In this document: in pieces, positions 41,403 through 53,136 of the stretch
Layout: every line of letters starts with the position of its first letter
Numbering within the stretch: position 1 is the first letter of the stretch
NCBI GenBank assembly: GCA_036898135.1
Contig: CM072515.1
Location: 46,340,818 to 46,404,817, forward strand
Direction: 5' to 3'
Origin: Oncomelania hupensis
Taxonomy: Eukaryota; Mollusca; Gastropoda; Littorinimorpha; Pomatiopsidae
DNA length: 64,000 nucleotides
Made by a program: the position numbers and the translations under genes
The notes under the pieces: generated by a model
Databases searched by the model: none
What the model was told of the DNA's origin: nothing
The model's input: the letters and a program-made list of their open reading frames with translations, nothing else

Positions 41403-43906
41403 CTGTTGTTGGGGTTTGTGTGTTGGTTTTTTTTTAGGGTAGAGGGGGTTAAGGTTGCACTGCACATGTTTTATTAAAAAGTTGAATAGAGATTGAGTGA
41501 GAGAAAAACAGTAACTTTTATCACTGGAGATTTAAAATCAATAAAGTTTTTTATCACTGGAGATTTTCTTTAGTCATATGAAGTTTTCAGTATTTTATTT
41601 TTTTTTGGTGCATTTGTTAGTCATTTCCACTGCATTTTTCGCAGTTATATATTGGTGTGTGGTGTAAAACGGATGTTTTTCCTTTTGATTTAGCAGATTG
41701 TCTCAAAACAAATCCAGGCTTTGAGATTATTTTTATTTCATTTTATTTTCACGCAGTCGTTTAAATAAACTGTTGTTGTAAACATTTTCATGGTTAAAAT
41801 CTGGCCTTTGCTGATGTTGGTTGACTTGAAGTTTGTATTTTGCATGCAGAATTCCATGAATGATTTACTTTGTTTATTTTTTACAACGGTGACTTTTCCA
41901 TTGTCCATATTGACAATATTGCAATTGCCTTATTAATAGTTCATGGTATAGGTGATCGTCTAGACTGGAATAATCTTCCTTCACTCTGTAAAACAGGATT
42001 CTGAGGGGCTGTTCTTACTTGTATATATATATATATATATATTTTTTTTTTTTTTACTTTTTGTTTCAGTGTGCCACTTTAGACTGGTTGAATGGGTACT
42101 ATGGTCCCTCTCTTCATACATTTCAAAGACTGACTTTCTTGCTATTATTTTATTTTGTTTGTGTGTGCTTGTTTTGTGCGACTGAGAGAATGTATGTGTT
42201 TTGAGATTTAAAGAGAGAGAAAGTTTGTGCCTGTGTGCTCAACACTGCAAGTGCAAGTGTTGCACATTATGTGACTGTGTGTTTGCGAGAGTGCGCGAAT
42301 ACATGCAGAAGCTCACCGGAAGCACTGAATGTTTTCAGAGTGAGAATATGTATTGTTTAATACAGCACAAACTTGTGTTTTATTATTATTTTTTCTTCTT
42401 AGAAACTTCCTGTTTATCCGTTGAGCGAATGATACAGAAAAAGTTTTCAACTTGCAACAAATTTCCTTTCCATTTTTGTCACATCAGTATTAGATGCAGC
42501 AAGTTTTGAAGAATATATTTTTGCCTATATTCAGATGTTGCTTACAAATATTAAATTGTACGTATTTGAAAGCCCTAAAATAGTGTGATCTAGGTTATTT
42601 ATCCTTGTGGAAAAAAATCTGCTATGTTCAAAAATTGATTTATATTCAAATTGATCCCACATCCAGAGGTTGAAAAATTATCCTACCTTCACAACGATTC
42701 GTGTAAAAATGCTGTTCATTATCTGGCTTTGGCAGCCATAGTCCTTAGAAAAATAAATTGGCAATTAATTTTTTTTTTTAAACAATGTACATTAGTCTAT
42801 TGTGTCATTTTAGTTTTGTTATAATTTCCTTCATTCTCAGTTCACTAGATACTTTTTTCTTCATTCTCAGTTCACTAAATCCTTTTTTTGTGTGGCAAAA
42901 CCCACTATTGTTTGCATTCAAGCTTTATATGTGGAAATGTTCATGAGTGTAAGTAATTGTTCACTCATTCATTTCAGTTTGCAGATATTATTGGGATGGC
43001 ATGTTTTCATTTTTCTCCTCACTAAATCTTTCAATTTTGCAATCATGAAAAAATGTTATTCTCCGTTCACATCTTTTAGTCTTGCAATTCGTTATTAAAT
43101 TTGTGTAATGCTTAAAGAAGTATTTGAAAATGTAATTTAACATCCCTCATTGTCAGCATGCCATATTATTTCAACTCGCTGCGATTTTATTTTCGCATTA
43201 TAATATTAATTTTAAAGAAGTTTGTTCACAGTATAGTTTTGGGTGTACAAAATTTTTCCAGAAGCTTTTTAAAAGCAATTTAAGTCATTGAATCATGGTT
43301 ATGAGTGTTTGTGAAATTGATTTTTTATTTGTGAATTTTCAGCGAGTGTTTTGGATTGTGACCTTACGTACATCATAACCAATGCTAGCATCCTTCCCCT
43401 TACCCCTCTCCTCCCCTCCCCCACCCTCACTCCACCTTTCCCCACACCCTGATTTCTGTTGTTGCATCTGTTTTATTTAACTTGTGCATTTCTAGTCAGC
43501 GCAGATTTTTTATTTTAATTACTGGCATGGGGTTTTCTCTGATTCAAAGAAATCCGGTACATAAACTTTAGAGTAAAAGGAAATAAGTTTGGATTGTTTT
43601 CTGTAATTTTATTATTGTAAACAGAAATCAAATGCATGTTAAAAAAACATTTTGTGGAAATGCTTACTGGGTTTGCACAAAATTCTTTCAAAATTTCTTA
43701 AGATTAGTTTCAGATATTATTACATAGAATTTAAAAATTACAGAAAAAGGAAGTGTAATACAAGAATCAAAGACAGTTTGATTTGAGAAATTTGGAGTCC
43801 TAGAGAAAAAAGAAATGTTAAAAAGAATATAGAAAGAATGCTTTTTGTTGTTGTTGAAAATATGACAAATGTTCCAATAAGCAAGCATTTAACTTTTTGT
43901 GGCATT
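41403..43906. other. 3' flank and probable long 3' UTR of SOCS gene 1
   Basis: T-rich plus-strand DNA with AATAAA at 41540-41545 and 41764-41769, either of which could end the transcript. A direct repeat 'tttatcactggagatttt' lies around the first. A (TA)n-poly(T) tract sits at 42021-42056. No exon seen. Confidence 0.4.
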
Positions 43907-43917
43907 AGTCATTGTTT

Positions 43918-43977
43918 ATTTGGCTCGGAAGAGTCCGCTGGACCTAAAGCAACAATCAATCAATCAATCAATCAATC
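43918..43977 (+). mobile_element. Family B retroposon, 60-bp copy with 11-bp TSD
   Basis: Only the last 36 bases and an AATC tail are present, flanked by agtcattgttt (43907-43917 and 43978-43988). It is an extreme 5' truncation. Confidence 0.85.
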
Positions 43978-44469
43978 AGTCATTGTTTTGTGGCATGACG
44001 ATTTGTCTTTAAAGTTGATTTTCTTTTCTTTAGCCATGTTATGTTTGAGGTTTGTTTTTTCCTCATAATATTGTATTTTTCATTTGCAAGGCACTTTCGG
44101 CTGTTTGCAGCAAAATTGCAAGTGTGTTTTCATGATTTCCGTAATTTGAACAAATCTTTGTGCCCCCACATGTACGTGTGTACGACATGGAGTTATAAGT
44201 ATGCATTGGATTGTTATTTTAGACTTATCCAAAATGAGATTGTGTGAAAATATTTTTTTCTGCTTGTTGGACGAATTTAATAAATTCAGAATAAAACAAG
44301 ATAATCAATACTGCTGGTTTTACTTTGAAGACTTTTTGTATTCGTAAATATGCATAGAGACACCAATTGTGTTGTGTTGGTGATGAAAGATGGTGGTGCT
44401 ACTGCTGATGTGGTGAGGTCTGTTAAACACAGATGTGGTGATGTCTTTAAACATTTGTTGGTATACAGC

Positions 44470-45020
44470 TTGGTACTAAGGTGCCAGGGATTTCTGTATA
44501 AATAGTATCGCCAAATTGTGGGAAATTTAGTGCTTTAAATTACAGCTGTTTCTGTCATTCTCATTTATTCTTTCTCGTTCCTAATCTGTTCTATCAGTCT
44601 ACTATCTTCTATGCTAGACCAGTCATCTACCTTTATTCTTGAAAACTCCCCCAAAATTCCTCATCTCTTTATGGGGTTTGTTGGGTCAGTTTGGGGATAT
44701 TGGATGCTTCTGCCAAATGGTTACTAGTGCTTTCTATGATATTATTATTTAGCAATGTAGGCATTTTATATGTATGTGCTTTGTTAATATTTTATAATGA
44801 TGTTTATAGTCTATTTTTGTTCAATAACTTAGAGCATCATCTGCATGGCATGGCTTTATTGTACAGTGACCGGCTGGTGGAGTGCCTTCAGTGTTACCAT
44901 TAGGGTTGTTTCAGCAGAACTTTTATACGGATCAGAAGTGAGTCCTCTTTCAAAAAAGTTGAGTTCTGATTCGGCTCTTTGCAGCCCTCTGGAAGTTAAA
45001 AACAATGACTAACTAACTAA
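44470..45020 (+). mobile_element. Family B retroposon, diverged near-full-length copy
   Basis: It keeps TATAAATAGTATC near the 5' end, 'ttagtgctttaaatt', 'agcaatgtaggcattttatatgtatgtg' and a diverged 3' end 'ttcggctctttgcagccctctgg' with an ACTA tail. The same diverged 3' end appears alone at 26390-26450. Confidence 0.75.
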
Positions 45021-45277
45021 CCTGAAAATTAAAGTTTATATATTATATTTATAGTTTATATGTGTGTCATTGGCGCACACACACATTCACAGAGAGAAAG
45101 TGCTTCATGTTTAACTATACCGTTTTGTTATGTTAGTGATATGAACGAGTCTTGGTAAAGTGAGGCAACAAATACATGCTGTACTAATTTGTTGTTGAAC
45201 GGTTATTTCCTTGCATAGCTAATTACTTCCGCATTCAGTATTGTAAAATTGGGGAGCGACATAGCACTTGTGAGTGC

Positions 45278-45278
<1 letters not shown>

Positions 45279-45337
<59 letters not shown>

Positions 45338-45341
45338 TTAA
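45279..45341. repeat. (AAT)n microsatellite
   Basis: About 20 AAT units after 'gagtgctat', a SINE-tail-like word. Confidence 0.95.
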
Positions 45342-45359
45342 AACAAAAAATACATAGTT

Positions 45360-46705
45360 TTGTCTAAAGGATCATTCACAGTTGGCTTTCTTGGTAGCTT
45401 TGTTTATGTGGAGTGATCATTTCAGGTCATCGGAGATGATGCCTAGGTAATGGTATGTTGTTGGAGACTTGTTGGAGTAAGATGTTGTTGAGGGAGTACA
45501 TAAAGGTTCGTGAAGTACCTCCTGAGATGCTCTTGGTGTAGCATTTGGTAGCGTTGAACCTTATGCCCCACTTTTCTGCCCGGGTTTCAAGACACTCCAG
45601 GTCTGCTTGAAGGGTGTTGTGGTCATTGAAGCTATTGATTACACGGTAGATAAGACAGTCTGCATATAGTCATACTTGAGATTTTACTGCTTCAGGGAGG
45701 TCACTGATGTGGCAGAGGAAAAAGAGGGGGCCTAGCACTGTGCCTTTAGGTACTCCAGAGTCTACAGTGGCTGTTGCAGATTTCTCTCCCTCTACCACCA
45801 CTTGCATGGTTTGTTGGGTTAGAAAGGATGAGAGCCAGGAGTAAAGGTTGCCAGTGGTGCCGTAGTGTGAGAGTTTGTGGAGAAGTAGGTTGTGGGGGAC
45901 AGTGTCAAATGCCTTGGCGAAGTCAAGTATGGCCATGTCAGCCTGGTTGCCTTGTGTCATAGGAAGTGAGGAGGTCATTGGTGGTGTTTAGGAGTTAAGT
46001 TTCCGTTGTGAAGCTAGAGCAGAAGCCATTGTTAGGGTTGGTCAGTATATTGTGGTTATGTTACATTACATGATTATTGCTTTAGGTCCAGCGGACTCTT
46101 CCGAGCCAAATCAGGACCGGACAACCTCCGATCCGCATAAAAGATCAGCTGAAACAACCCTAGTGGTAAAACTGAATGCTCTCCACCAGCCAGTTACTTT
46201 ACAATAAAGACATCCCATGCAGGGGACGCCGAGGCTATACTCTAATTTATCGAACTCCCGTTAACAAAAACAAAATAGAATACAAACATCATTATAAATT
46301 ATCAACAAAACACATACATATAAAATGCCTACATTGCTAAATAATAACATCAAAGGAAGCCCTAGTGACCACCTGGCAGAAAGCGCCCAATAATCCCAAG
46401 CTGATCCAACAGACCTCACACACAAATAAGGAGTCTTGTCCCAGAAGAGTTTTCAAGAAAAAAGGTAGGTGACTGGTCTAGCGAAGAAGAAGATAGTATA
46501 GCAGATTGATAAAACAGAGCAGGAATGAGAAAGAACAAATGAGAAAGACAGTGACAGTGGAAATTTAAAGCACTAAATTTCCAGAAAATGGGCATACTAT
46601 TTATACTGAACCCCCCCCCCCCGGCACCCCAACGGGGGAGTATATTGTGGTGTTCAAGATGATTCATGATGTGGCGACATATGATGTGCTCCAGGATTTT
46701 GCATT
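45360..46705 (-). mobile_element. CR1/Jockey-like LINE reverse transcriptase, interrupted by family B
   Basis: Reading the minus strand from 46705: ILEHIICRHIMNHLEHHNI, then the B insertion (46056-46639), then NGFCSSFTTET, a frameshift, and ADMAILDFAKAFDTVPHNLL, DSGVPKGTVLGPLFFL, then LYADCLIY and LECLETRAEKWGIRFN. Motif A (LDFAKAFD) and motif B (GVPKGTVLGP) are clear. The catalytic YADD has lost its second Asp and a stop precedes it. The element is dead. Confidence 0.85.
46056..46639 (-). mobile_element. Family B retroposon, full-length, with 11-bp TSD, nested in a LINE
   Basis: Flanked by gtatattgtgg (46045-46055 and 46640-46650). The flanking LINE frame resumes across it. The hairpin end 'ggcaccccaacggggg', TATAAATAG (inverted at about 46590) and an ATTAC tail are all present. 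Confidence 0.9.
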
Positions 46706-47800
46706 ACTTAGCAGAAATTCTACAAAAAGACATGTGGAAGTGATCACTGCAGTTTCATTAACTGCACAAATGGTCGTTACAAGTGCCCTGGACTTTCAAT
46801 CTTCAGATTCCCGAAGTATGAAACAAGGTGAGTGTCACAAATGATTGAAAACTATTCTTATTTGTAGATGAACTGGCCCTTTTGTCATCAAACTATATAG
46901 GCCTAGGTGACATAAATCTTCCTCAATAATGATTATAATGAATGTTAGGAGGAACAACAATGATAATAATACTGTGTTTGTATTCGATATTCACTTTTGT
47001 TTTGTCTGGAAACCAAAGTACCCTGTAATGTCGATAACATTAGAGCTATCGATGGTGTGCAGGATCTATGCCTATGCAGTCATTGCCGCCATTGATAGTA
47101 AACAGTGTTCAATGCATATCTGGATATCATCCGATATGCGATGAATTTGGCATGATTTTGGTTATCAATGAGCATAGCAATTAGAGCATTTCTAAGCTGG
47201 TAATATTTGCTTTGGGGATGAACGTTTTAGAGTGCTAGACTATTGTTTTTTTGGTCACTAATTTTGGTCTCGTGCTTTGTCATTCTGAAACCCTTGGTGT
47301 TTGTTTTCAATATGTTTACTAAAACAAAAAGATCAAAACCATTGTGTTCTTTCTTGTTCAAGCAGATCTGTTTTTACGCTTTCTTTTTTTGCCATCTGGA
47401 GGAACTTTTTGCAGTGCTAGACTATCGGTGTTTGGTCACCAAGTGTAGTCTCATGTTTCGTCATTCTGAAACACATCTACATATCTATACAAACCATATT
47501 TTTGCTATTATTCTTGTACATTATTTTATTACCCAAAGGATAATTTACTTATATTATTTATTAAACCAAAGGATAATTTACTTATTGTTTTACAAGCACC
47601 TGTGTGTATTTACCGCACATTCTGGATCGTTTAACTTAAAACGCGACACTCGAGGTTTCTTTTTTGTCGCTATGCATCGGATTGCCTTTCCAGAGTTTTC
47701 TAATACGATGACTGCTTGGGGCGCTTCGTGCGGAATGTCATCATTATTTAAATAGCAGTCTTTCAAAATGATCCTTCTTTGTGTTAACTGAATCTTTTTT
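46706..47800. repeat. AT-rich stretch with local duplications
   Basis: Two duplications are visible: 'gtgctagactat...tttggtcac...ctcatg...gtcattctgaaac' at 47230-47290 and 47413-47475, and 'aaaggataatttacttat' at 47535 and 47570. The long frame through them (47243-47755) has no family signal. Confidence 0.4.
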
Positions 47801-48215
47801 TAATCTCAATGAGCAAATTCGCTGAGGTCAACTATATTGTTACTAAAAGAGCTAACACCCTGAACACTTAAAAATCTTCTGGAAAGGGTCATTTCCATAC
47901 AGAAATCAAAATTTGAGTATGACTAATAAGCATATACTATCTTTACTACCTTTAGTATTCCCCAAACAACCGCAAATGGAACCGGACAAGTAAAAATGCC
48001 CAAAATAAAACATTCAAAAAGCCGCGAGGCTTATACAAGTATAATAGATAACCAAAAGGAGACGCATCACAGGCATAGGCGCTCGCGTGTCCAGATACAA
48101 GCGCCTGTGCTCTCAACTAAACCTTAGATTATATATAGTAAGAGCTCTACTATATAATCCTTGACTAAACTAAACTAAACTATATTATTTAAAAAACGTT
48201 TTGCGCTTACTCATC
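47800..48215 (+). mobile_element. CR1-like LINE 3' end, copy 2, with (ACTAA)n tail
   Basis: It matches 51404-51610: 'aaaaatcttctgga', 'tttccatacag', 'tttgagtatgac', 'accgcaaatggaaccggacaagtaaaaatg' and an ACTAAA tail. Confidence 0.75.
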
Positions 48216-48224
48216 TCAAAATTA

Positions 48225-48720
48225 ATTGGCTGTACCCATTTTGGTTTGTGTTGTTGGTATACAAAAACACGAGTGCTTACAACAAAGCCAACTTGACAAT
48301 AACACAAACTTTTTCCTGTTGCCATTCTCAAACACTGAATACTACGAGGAGAGAGTGAAGTCACTGAGGTTATCCAGTTTAGAACAGAAACGGGGTGATT
48401 TAATCGAAATTTTTAAAATTGTGCACAAATTGTAAGATCCTTTAACCACTTGTTCTCTTTAAAATTTTAATGATGTTGGTTTAACACGAGGTCACAAATT
48501 TAAGCTTAATCTAAAACTTTTAATAATACTCGCAAATTTAATAAGTATTTTACTAATAGAGTGGTAACCCCTTGGAATAACCTGACTGCCGAGGCTGTGG
48601 ATGCTGGATCACTTAATGTGTTCAAGAATAGTCTGAACGATTAAGGAGTCTAAAATTTTTGATGAGGGCCAAAGGCTTTTTAGCCTGCATGCCGAACTAT
48701 TCTGTGCTAAATGTAAAGGC
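48225..48720 (+). mobile_element. CR1-like LINE RT C-terminal remnant
   Basis: The plus frame ends YYEERVKSLRLSSLEQKRGDL and IEIFKIVHKL. It then resumes, after a break, as TRGHKFKL and FTNRVVTPWNNLTAEAV. These are the standard C-terminal motifs of CR1/L2-type RTs. Confidence 0.75.
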
Positions 48721-48814
48721 CGAGCAAAGAGCTTAATGATAGAAAGAGAGGGAACTTGGTACAGAAACGCGAGACGAAAGGTACGAGTTATGCACCCTTG
48801 TCAGCATGCTGAAA

Positions 48815-48954
48815 ATGGCTCGTGGCAGAAAGTCAAAAGGCGACCGAGTGAAACAGGGCGGTGACTTTTGCACAGCCACCAATTGCCATAATGCCAGATA
48901 CAAGAAAAGTTGTGTTGGCAAGTCCTTTTTCAAATTTCCAAGAGACAAAGAAAG
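48815..48954 (+). CDS. THAP-type zinc-finger N-terminal exon
   Basis: An ATG opens MARGRKSKGDRVKQGG, then DFCTATNCHNARYKK, then SFFKFPRDKE, ending at a donor (gaaag|gtaaat). The C-x4-C followed by F-F-K-F-P is the first half of a THAP domain, a DNA-binding zinc finger found in P-element-type transposases and in cellular regulators. The rest of the domain should be in a later exon, which I cannot find before 50.7 kb. It may be a transposon remnant. Confidence 0.55.
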
Positions 48955-49643
48955 GTAAATTGCAATTGAAAAACTTCATTTTTTTGTGTTTATGTAGGCC
49001 TAAACTAAGACCGCTGCAGTGCTGTTAGTGTTAAAACAATCGGAGAGTGGCTTGAATGATTCATGTTATACCTATGTGCTAAATCCAAAACAGTTTGCTT
49101 GCTGACAATTTACGTTCAACAGGTCGCTCACTGTTTACATTATTGCTAGGTTGTTTGACTATATTTGTGCTTATATTTCAAAAGTAGATGTCAGATTGGC
49201 AGTTTGGCTTCGTCAAACTGCTTATGTTAACAAGTTAAATTAGACTAAGTCTGTTTTCTCCTCGTGATCAAATACTGTGCAAGATAACCCCTTACCTAGG
49301 CACAAAAATGGTCCTTGACCTGTTGTAATCCCTTTTCGTTTGAGTGTAAATGGGGAAAAAAATGTAATGTAGAAACTCAGTCCTTGTTCTGATCTGTGAA
49401 CTTCTGCGCATTAGATCTATATTGCGTGGAATGTTGTAGTCTAGGTTCTGATTGTTCTGTCTGATTAATTAATTATTTTCCATGAAGTGACTGATGTTAT
49501 TAAGCCAGTGATGTGGGAGGTGAGAGGGTTGGGGGGGTAGGGGGACACCTAATATAAATTAAATTCACACTATTAGTGAAACATTTTGTTATTGTGCTTT
49601 ATTGTGATTAATTGATTGAATGACAGAGCTCTCTCTTCCCCCA

Positions 49644-49700
<57 letters not shown>

Positions 49701-50770
49701 GATTACGGATTTACAGTTTCGGATAAATGAAACAGTCTGTCATGCATATTTTAATTTTAAAATATCTGTCGTTGATTAAAAAATAATAAATTCCAGGGCA
49801 GAAAACGAACCTATGACATACACACATAAGCAGCATAAAAGCACCTAATAAATGTCAATAAGTAAACATTTAAAAAAAAAGAAAAAAGACAGCATTTGCG
49901 GAATGTTAATAATAATGATGGTTAAAAGTTTGGTTTTTGCAAACGTTGCCATAAAAATGTTCTTTTGCAATGGCATAGGCTCAATAAGTTACCACGCACA
50001 GATCATTCATAAAGCAGATGATGAAATATAGCCAGCCCGAGCAAAGGGAAATAATCCGTGAGAGCGTCTCGCATTTTTGTATATGACATAATGGAAGTTC
50101 CCCCTCTTTCCGTAATAAGCTCTTTGGGCCGAGCTGTTTTTGGAGTAACTTAAAACTGTGATCGGATTAAATAAATAAAGCATACAACGATTTTTATTTT
50201 AAAAAAGAAAAGAATTACTAGGTTTAAATTCAATAAAACAGAAGAAAATTGGCAGTAGCAAATACTAACCGCAAGGTTTAAAAATAATTATGGATAGCTA
50301 AAGGGACCACATTCTCCGGTGAATGTTTTCATGTATCCAATATAAACAATTTATTTCAGAAGTTTGATTCGACCCGATCTAAATTTCAGGCAGAACGAGA
50401 GGTATTGATATGATATGTAAATATTGCTGATTTCGTTTGTTGTGTATTTTCCATCCACCCTTCCACGCCCTGTTATCTGCTTTTGCGTTTTGGAATATTT
50501 CTTTCGCAATAAAGTCGTTTTGATAAACGTTTAGTACATTAGGCTAAGATCATTAGGATTTTTTTTTCCTTAAACCGTTTACCGTGGGGTCCTATAATAC
50601 ATATATTTATGAAATCAGGTCTTCTCTCAGTACATCAGTGTGTTCGTCGCTTTAGATCTCTTACAATCTGTTTAGAACTCGTACAGTCCATATAAACATC
50701 GGAGGGGATCGAACAGCATCGTGAGGTCTGTATAGTATAGTGTTACTAATGCATCAAAATATAAGGTTCC
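48955..50770. other. Non-coding stretch after the THAP exon
   Basis: AT-rich, with a (CT)n tract at 49646-49700. No second THAP exon and no other gene recognised. Confidence 0.4.
49646..49700. repeat. (CT)n microsatellite
   Basis: About 27 CT units. Confidence 0.95.
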
Positions 50771-50776
50771 TCATAT

Positions 50777-51610
50777 ATGGGTAAGAAAGATCCTGGATAT
50801 GACTATTTGATGACGACAGGTGACGACAAAGTGACGACTGACCATATCAGTGAGGAAAAAGATGTGGGTGTTATTTTTTATACGAACATAAACTTTGATA
50901 AACACATAAACAATGTGATTTCCAAGGCTAATAATTTTAAAATGCTCGATATCATATATGCCTATCTTTTACTTGGATAGTGATACCTTAACCCGCCTGT
51001 ACAAATCACATGTAAGGCCACATCTTGAGATTGTGAATGCGATTTGGTTTCCATATCTTAAGAAGCAGTCGCCTGCCTTGGAGAGATCAAGAAGAGCGAC
51101 TCAGATGATTAAATTGCTGAGACATTTACCATACCCGGAGAGATTGAGATTTGGATTTGCCCTCTCTGAAATTTAGAAGTTTGAGAGGTGACCTGATCCA
51201 AACTTACAAGATTTTAAATGAGATTGACAACATGATGCTAACACTTTGTTTCAGTTGAATACTAACTCTTGAAAAAGAAATTCACAGGATTGACAATATA
51301 TTCTTATATTTTTATAAGACATTGCCGCACAAACAAAAGAAAATACTCATTCTCCTACAGAGTTGCACCCGTGTGGAATAAATTGCCATTTGATACTACA
51401 ACAGCTAACAACCTGAACACCTTTAAAAATCTTCTGGAAAAGGTAATTTCCATACAGGAATCCAAATTTGAGTATGACGACTAATTAGTCATACTAACTT
51501 TAGTATTCCCAGAACAACCGCAAATGGAACCGGACAAGTAAAAATGCCCCAAACAAAAGGGACATTAAAAAAGCTGCGAGGCCTAAACAAGTCCCTCTCA
51601 ACTAAACTAA
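50777..51610 (+). mobile_element. CR1-like LINE RT C-terminal half and 3' end, copy 1
   Basis: Three overlapping plus frames, broken by frameshifts, give EKDVGVIFYTNINFDKHINN, LYKSHVRPHLEIVNAIWFPY, ALERSRRATQMIKLLRHLPY, then RTNKRKYSFSYRVAPVWNKL. The order matches the end of CR1/L2 RTs. The 3' UTR and an ACTAA tail complete it. Confidence 0.85.
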
Positions 51611-52113
51611 ACTAGTAACGAAATCCTCAACATGAATGGAAACAATATGAATTATTTAGTACTAAATTATCAAAAAAGTTTAAGACTAAATCCCTGAGCA
51701 TGGACCAAATTTACCTATTACCTCACTTGTCCGAAATAAAGCTGTGTCCTAGATTAGGGGTTGTGTTCGACACGGTAATAAGTCAATGCTCCTAGGATTT
51801 AAACCAATTAAATGTATAATATGTGTTAAATTATTCCAGGAAATAAATTTACAATAACAAGATTTTGGAAATAAAAAAAGATGAAGGAAAGACAATGAAT
51901 GAAAGCATCATACATGTATACATCTTTTTATTGTTGTAGACCTTTCCTGATGGTTGGATATTATGTGCCTCTTCTCCAGCGCTTTGGGTATTGATTGTTG
52001 GTGATGTCTGCTGAGCTAGTGACGTGCCACTGTGTGATGGTCAGCACTCACAACCAAGACATTGCTTTGTTGACCGACTCCGCTTACAGATCTTTCGGTG
52101 GTGATCAAGTGCC
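51611..52113. other. Upstream region of SOCS gene 2
   Basis: AT-rich to 51950, then GC rises. 'cgcttacag' at 52081-52089 is a possible acceptor, which would give a 5' UTR exon beginning 24 bases before the ATG. Confidence 0.4.
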
Positions 52114-53136
52114 ATGACCAGTCAAGCCAGAGTGCCAGGGGTGACAGGTGCAGCAGGTGTTCCAGATGCCATAGGCCGGCTGCTGGAAGACATTCACCTG
52201 CACATGCCAACCGACATCTTCCAATGCCACTTGGAGAAGTGTCCTCGAAGCACTTTGGAGGCATGGTGTGATGTGTATGGCCTTGACCTTCTGCACCGCG
52301 CTGTGCTAGAAAACAATGCACTGGTGGTGGCCTCGCTTTTCACTTTAGGCGTCTTTAAACCTCCGCTAGAACCGCAGTGTTCCTGGACATATATCCACGT
52401 GGCAGCCGTGTTGGGTCAGCGAGCCATCGTGTCCATGCTCTTACAGGAGCGACCCTATGACAACAAAAAACAGCTGCTGGACTGGAGTCTCTTCCACTCA
52501 GCCATTGCACCCAAGCTGGATGTGAGTAAAGTGACTACATCCATTGTGCCGGCCACAGAGAAAGAGAAACAATTTGCCTTTTGGCCACTGGATCTGGCCG
52601 CGCGCTACGGACACTCTGCCTGCGTCAAGACCATCCTGGACTTTCACATGCTGCGTGAGGGGCAGGACAAGAGGAACAGGGCTTGCAGCTGGATAGGAGG
52701 GGGATCCTACAGACAGGTAGGGGGCAGGACGGGACAGCTCCATATGGCGGTGATGTTGGATTCCCCCTACGCGCTGCGACTTTTATTGACGGACAGTCCT
52801 GAAGAAGAAGATGTGCACAGTGCGTTGGATGCCGCTCTGAAGACGGCGAGGCCCGAATGTGTGGATGCTCTGCTTCGCTATGGCGTAGATATGGGGCGCT
52901 TGTTTGGCGGAATGAATCTCTTCCATGTCCTGTTCGCCTACAGCAAGACCTTTGAGGATGCCTGGTTCGAGTCCATGGTAACCGTGACATCTGTGTTATT
53001 GCGTCATGGTCATAACGTCAATGCTTGTCGCCCATCACGCACCTTCCCTCTTTACAGCTTGCTCAGGTCCATGCGCATCACTAACATGGAGTTGTCTGCA
53101 CCTTATATCATCACCACACTCCTTCTGCTGCTGCAG
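52114..53136 (+). CDS. SOCS gene 2, exon A
   Basis: 341 codons ending at ctgcag|gtaatt within TTLLLLLQ. Repeats are irregular, with a 35-residue basic insertion (REGQDKRNRACSW) between the third and fourth. GC content is well above the surroundings. Confidence 0.88.

Noticed and set aside
47243..47755. 170-residue plus-strand frame as a membrane protein gene
   Set aside because: Hydrophobic because of T-rich codons, contains internal DNA duplications, and shows no splice or family signal.
52625..52990. Minus-strand 121-residue frame
   Set aside because: Shadow of SOCS gene 2 exon A.
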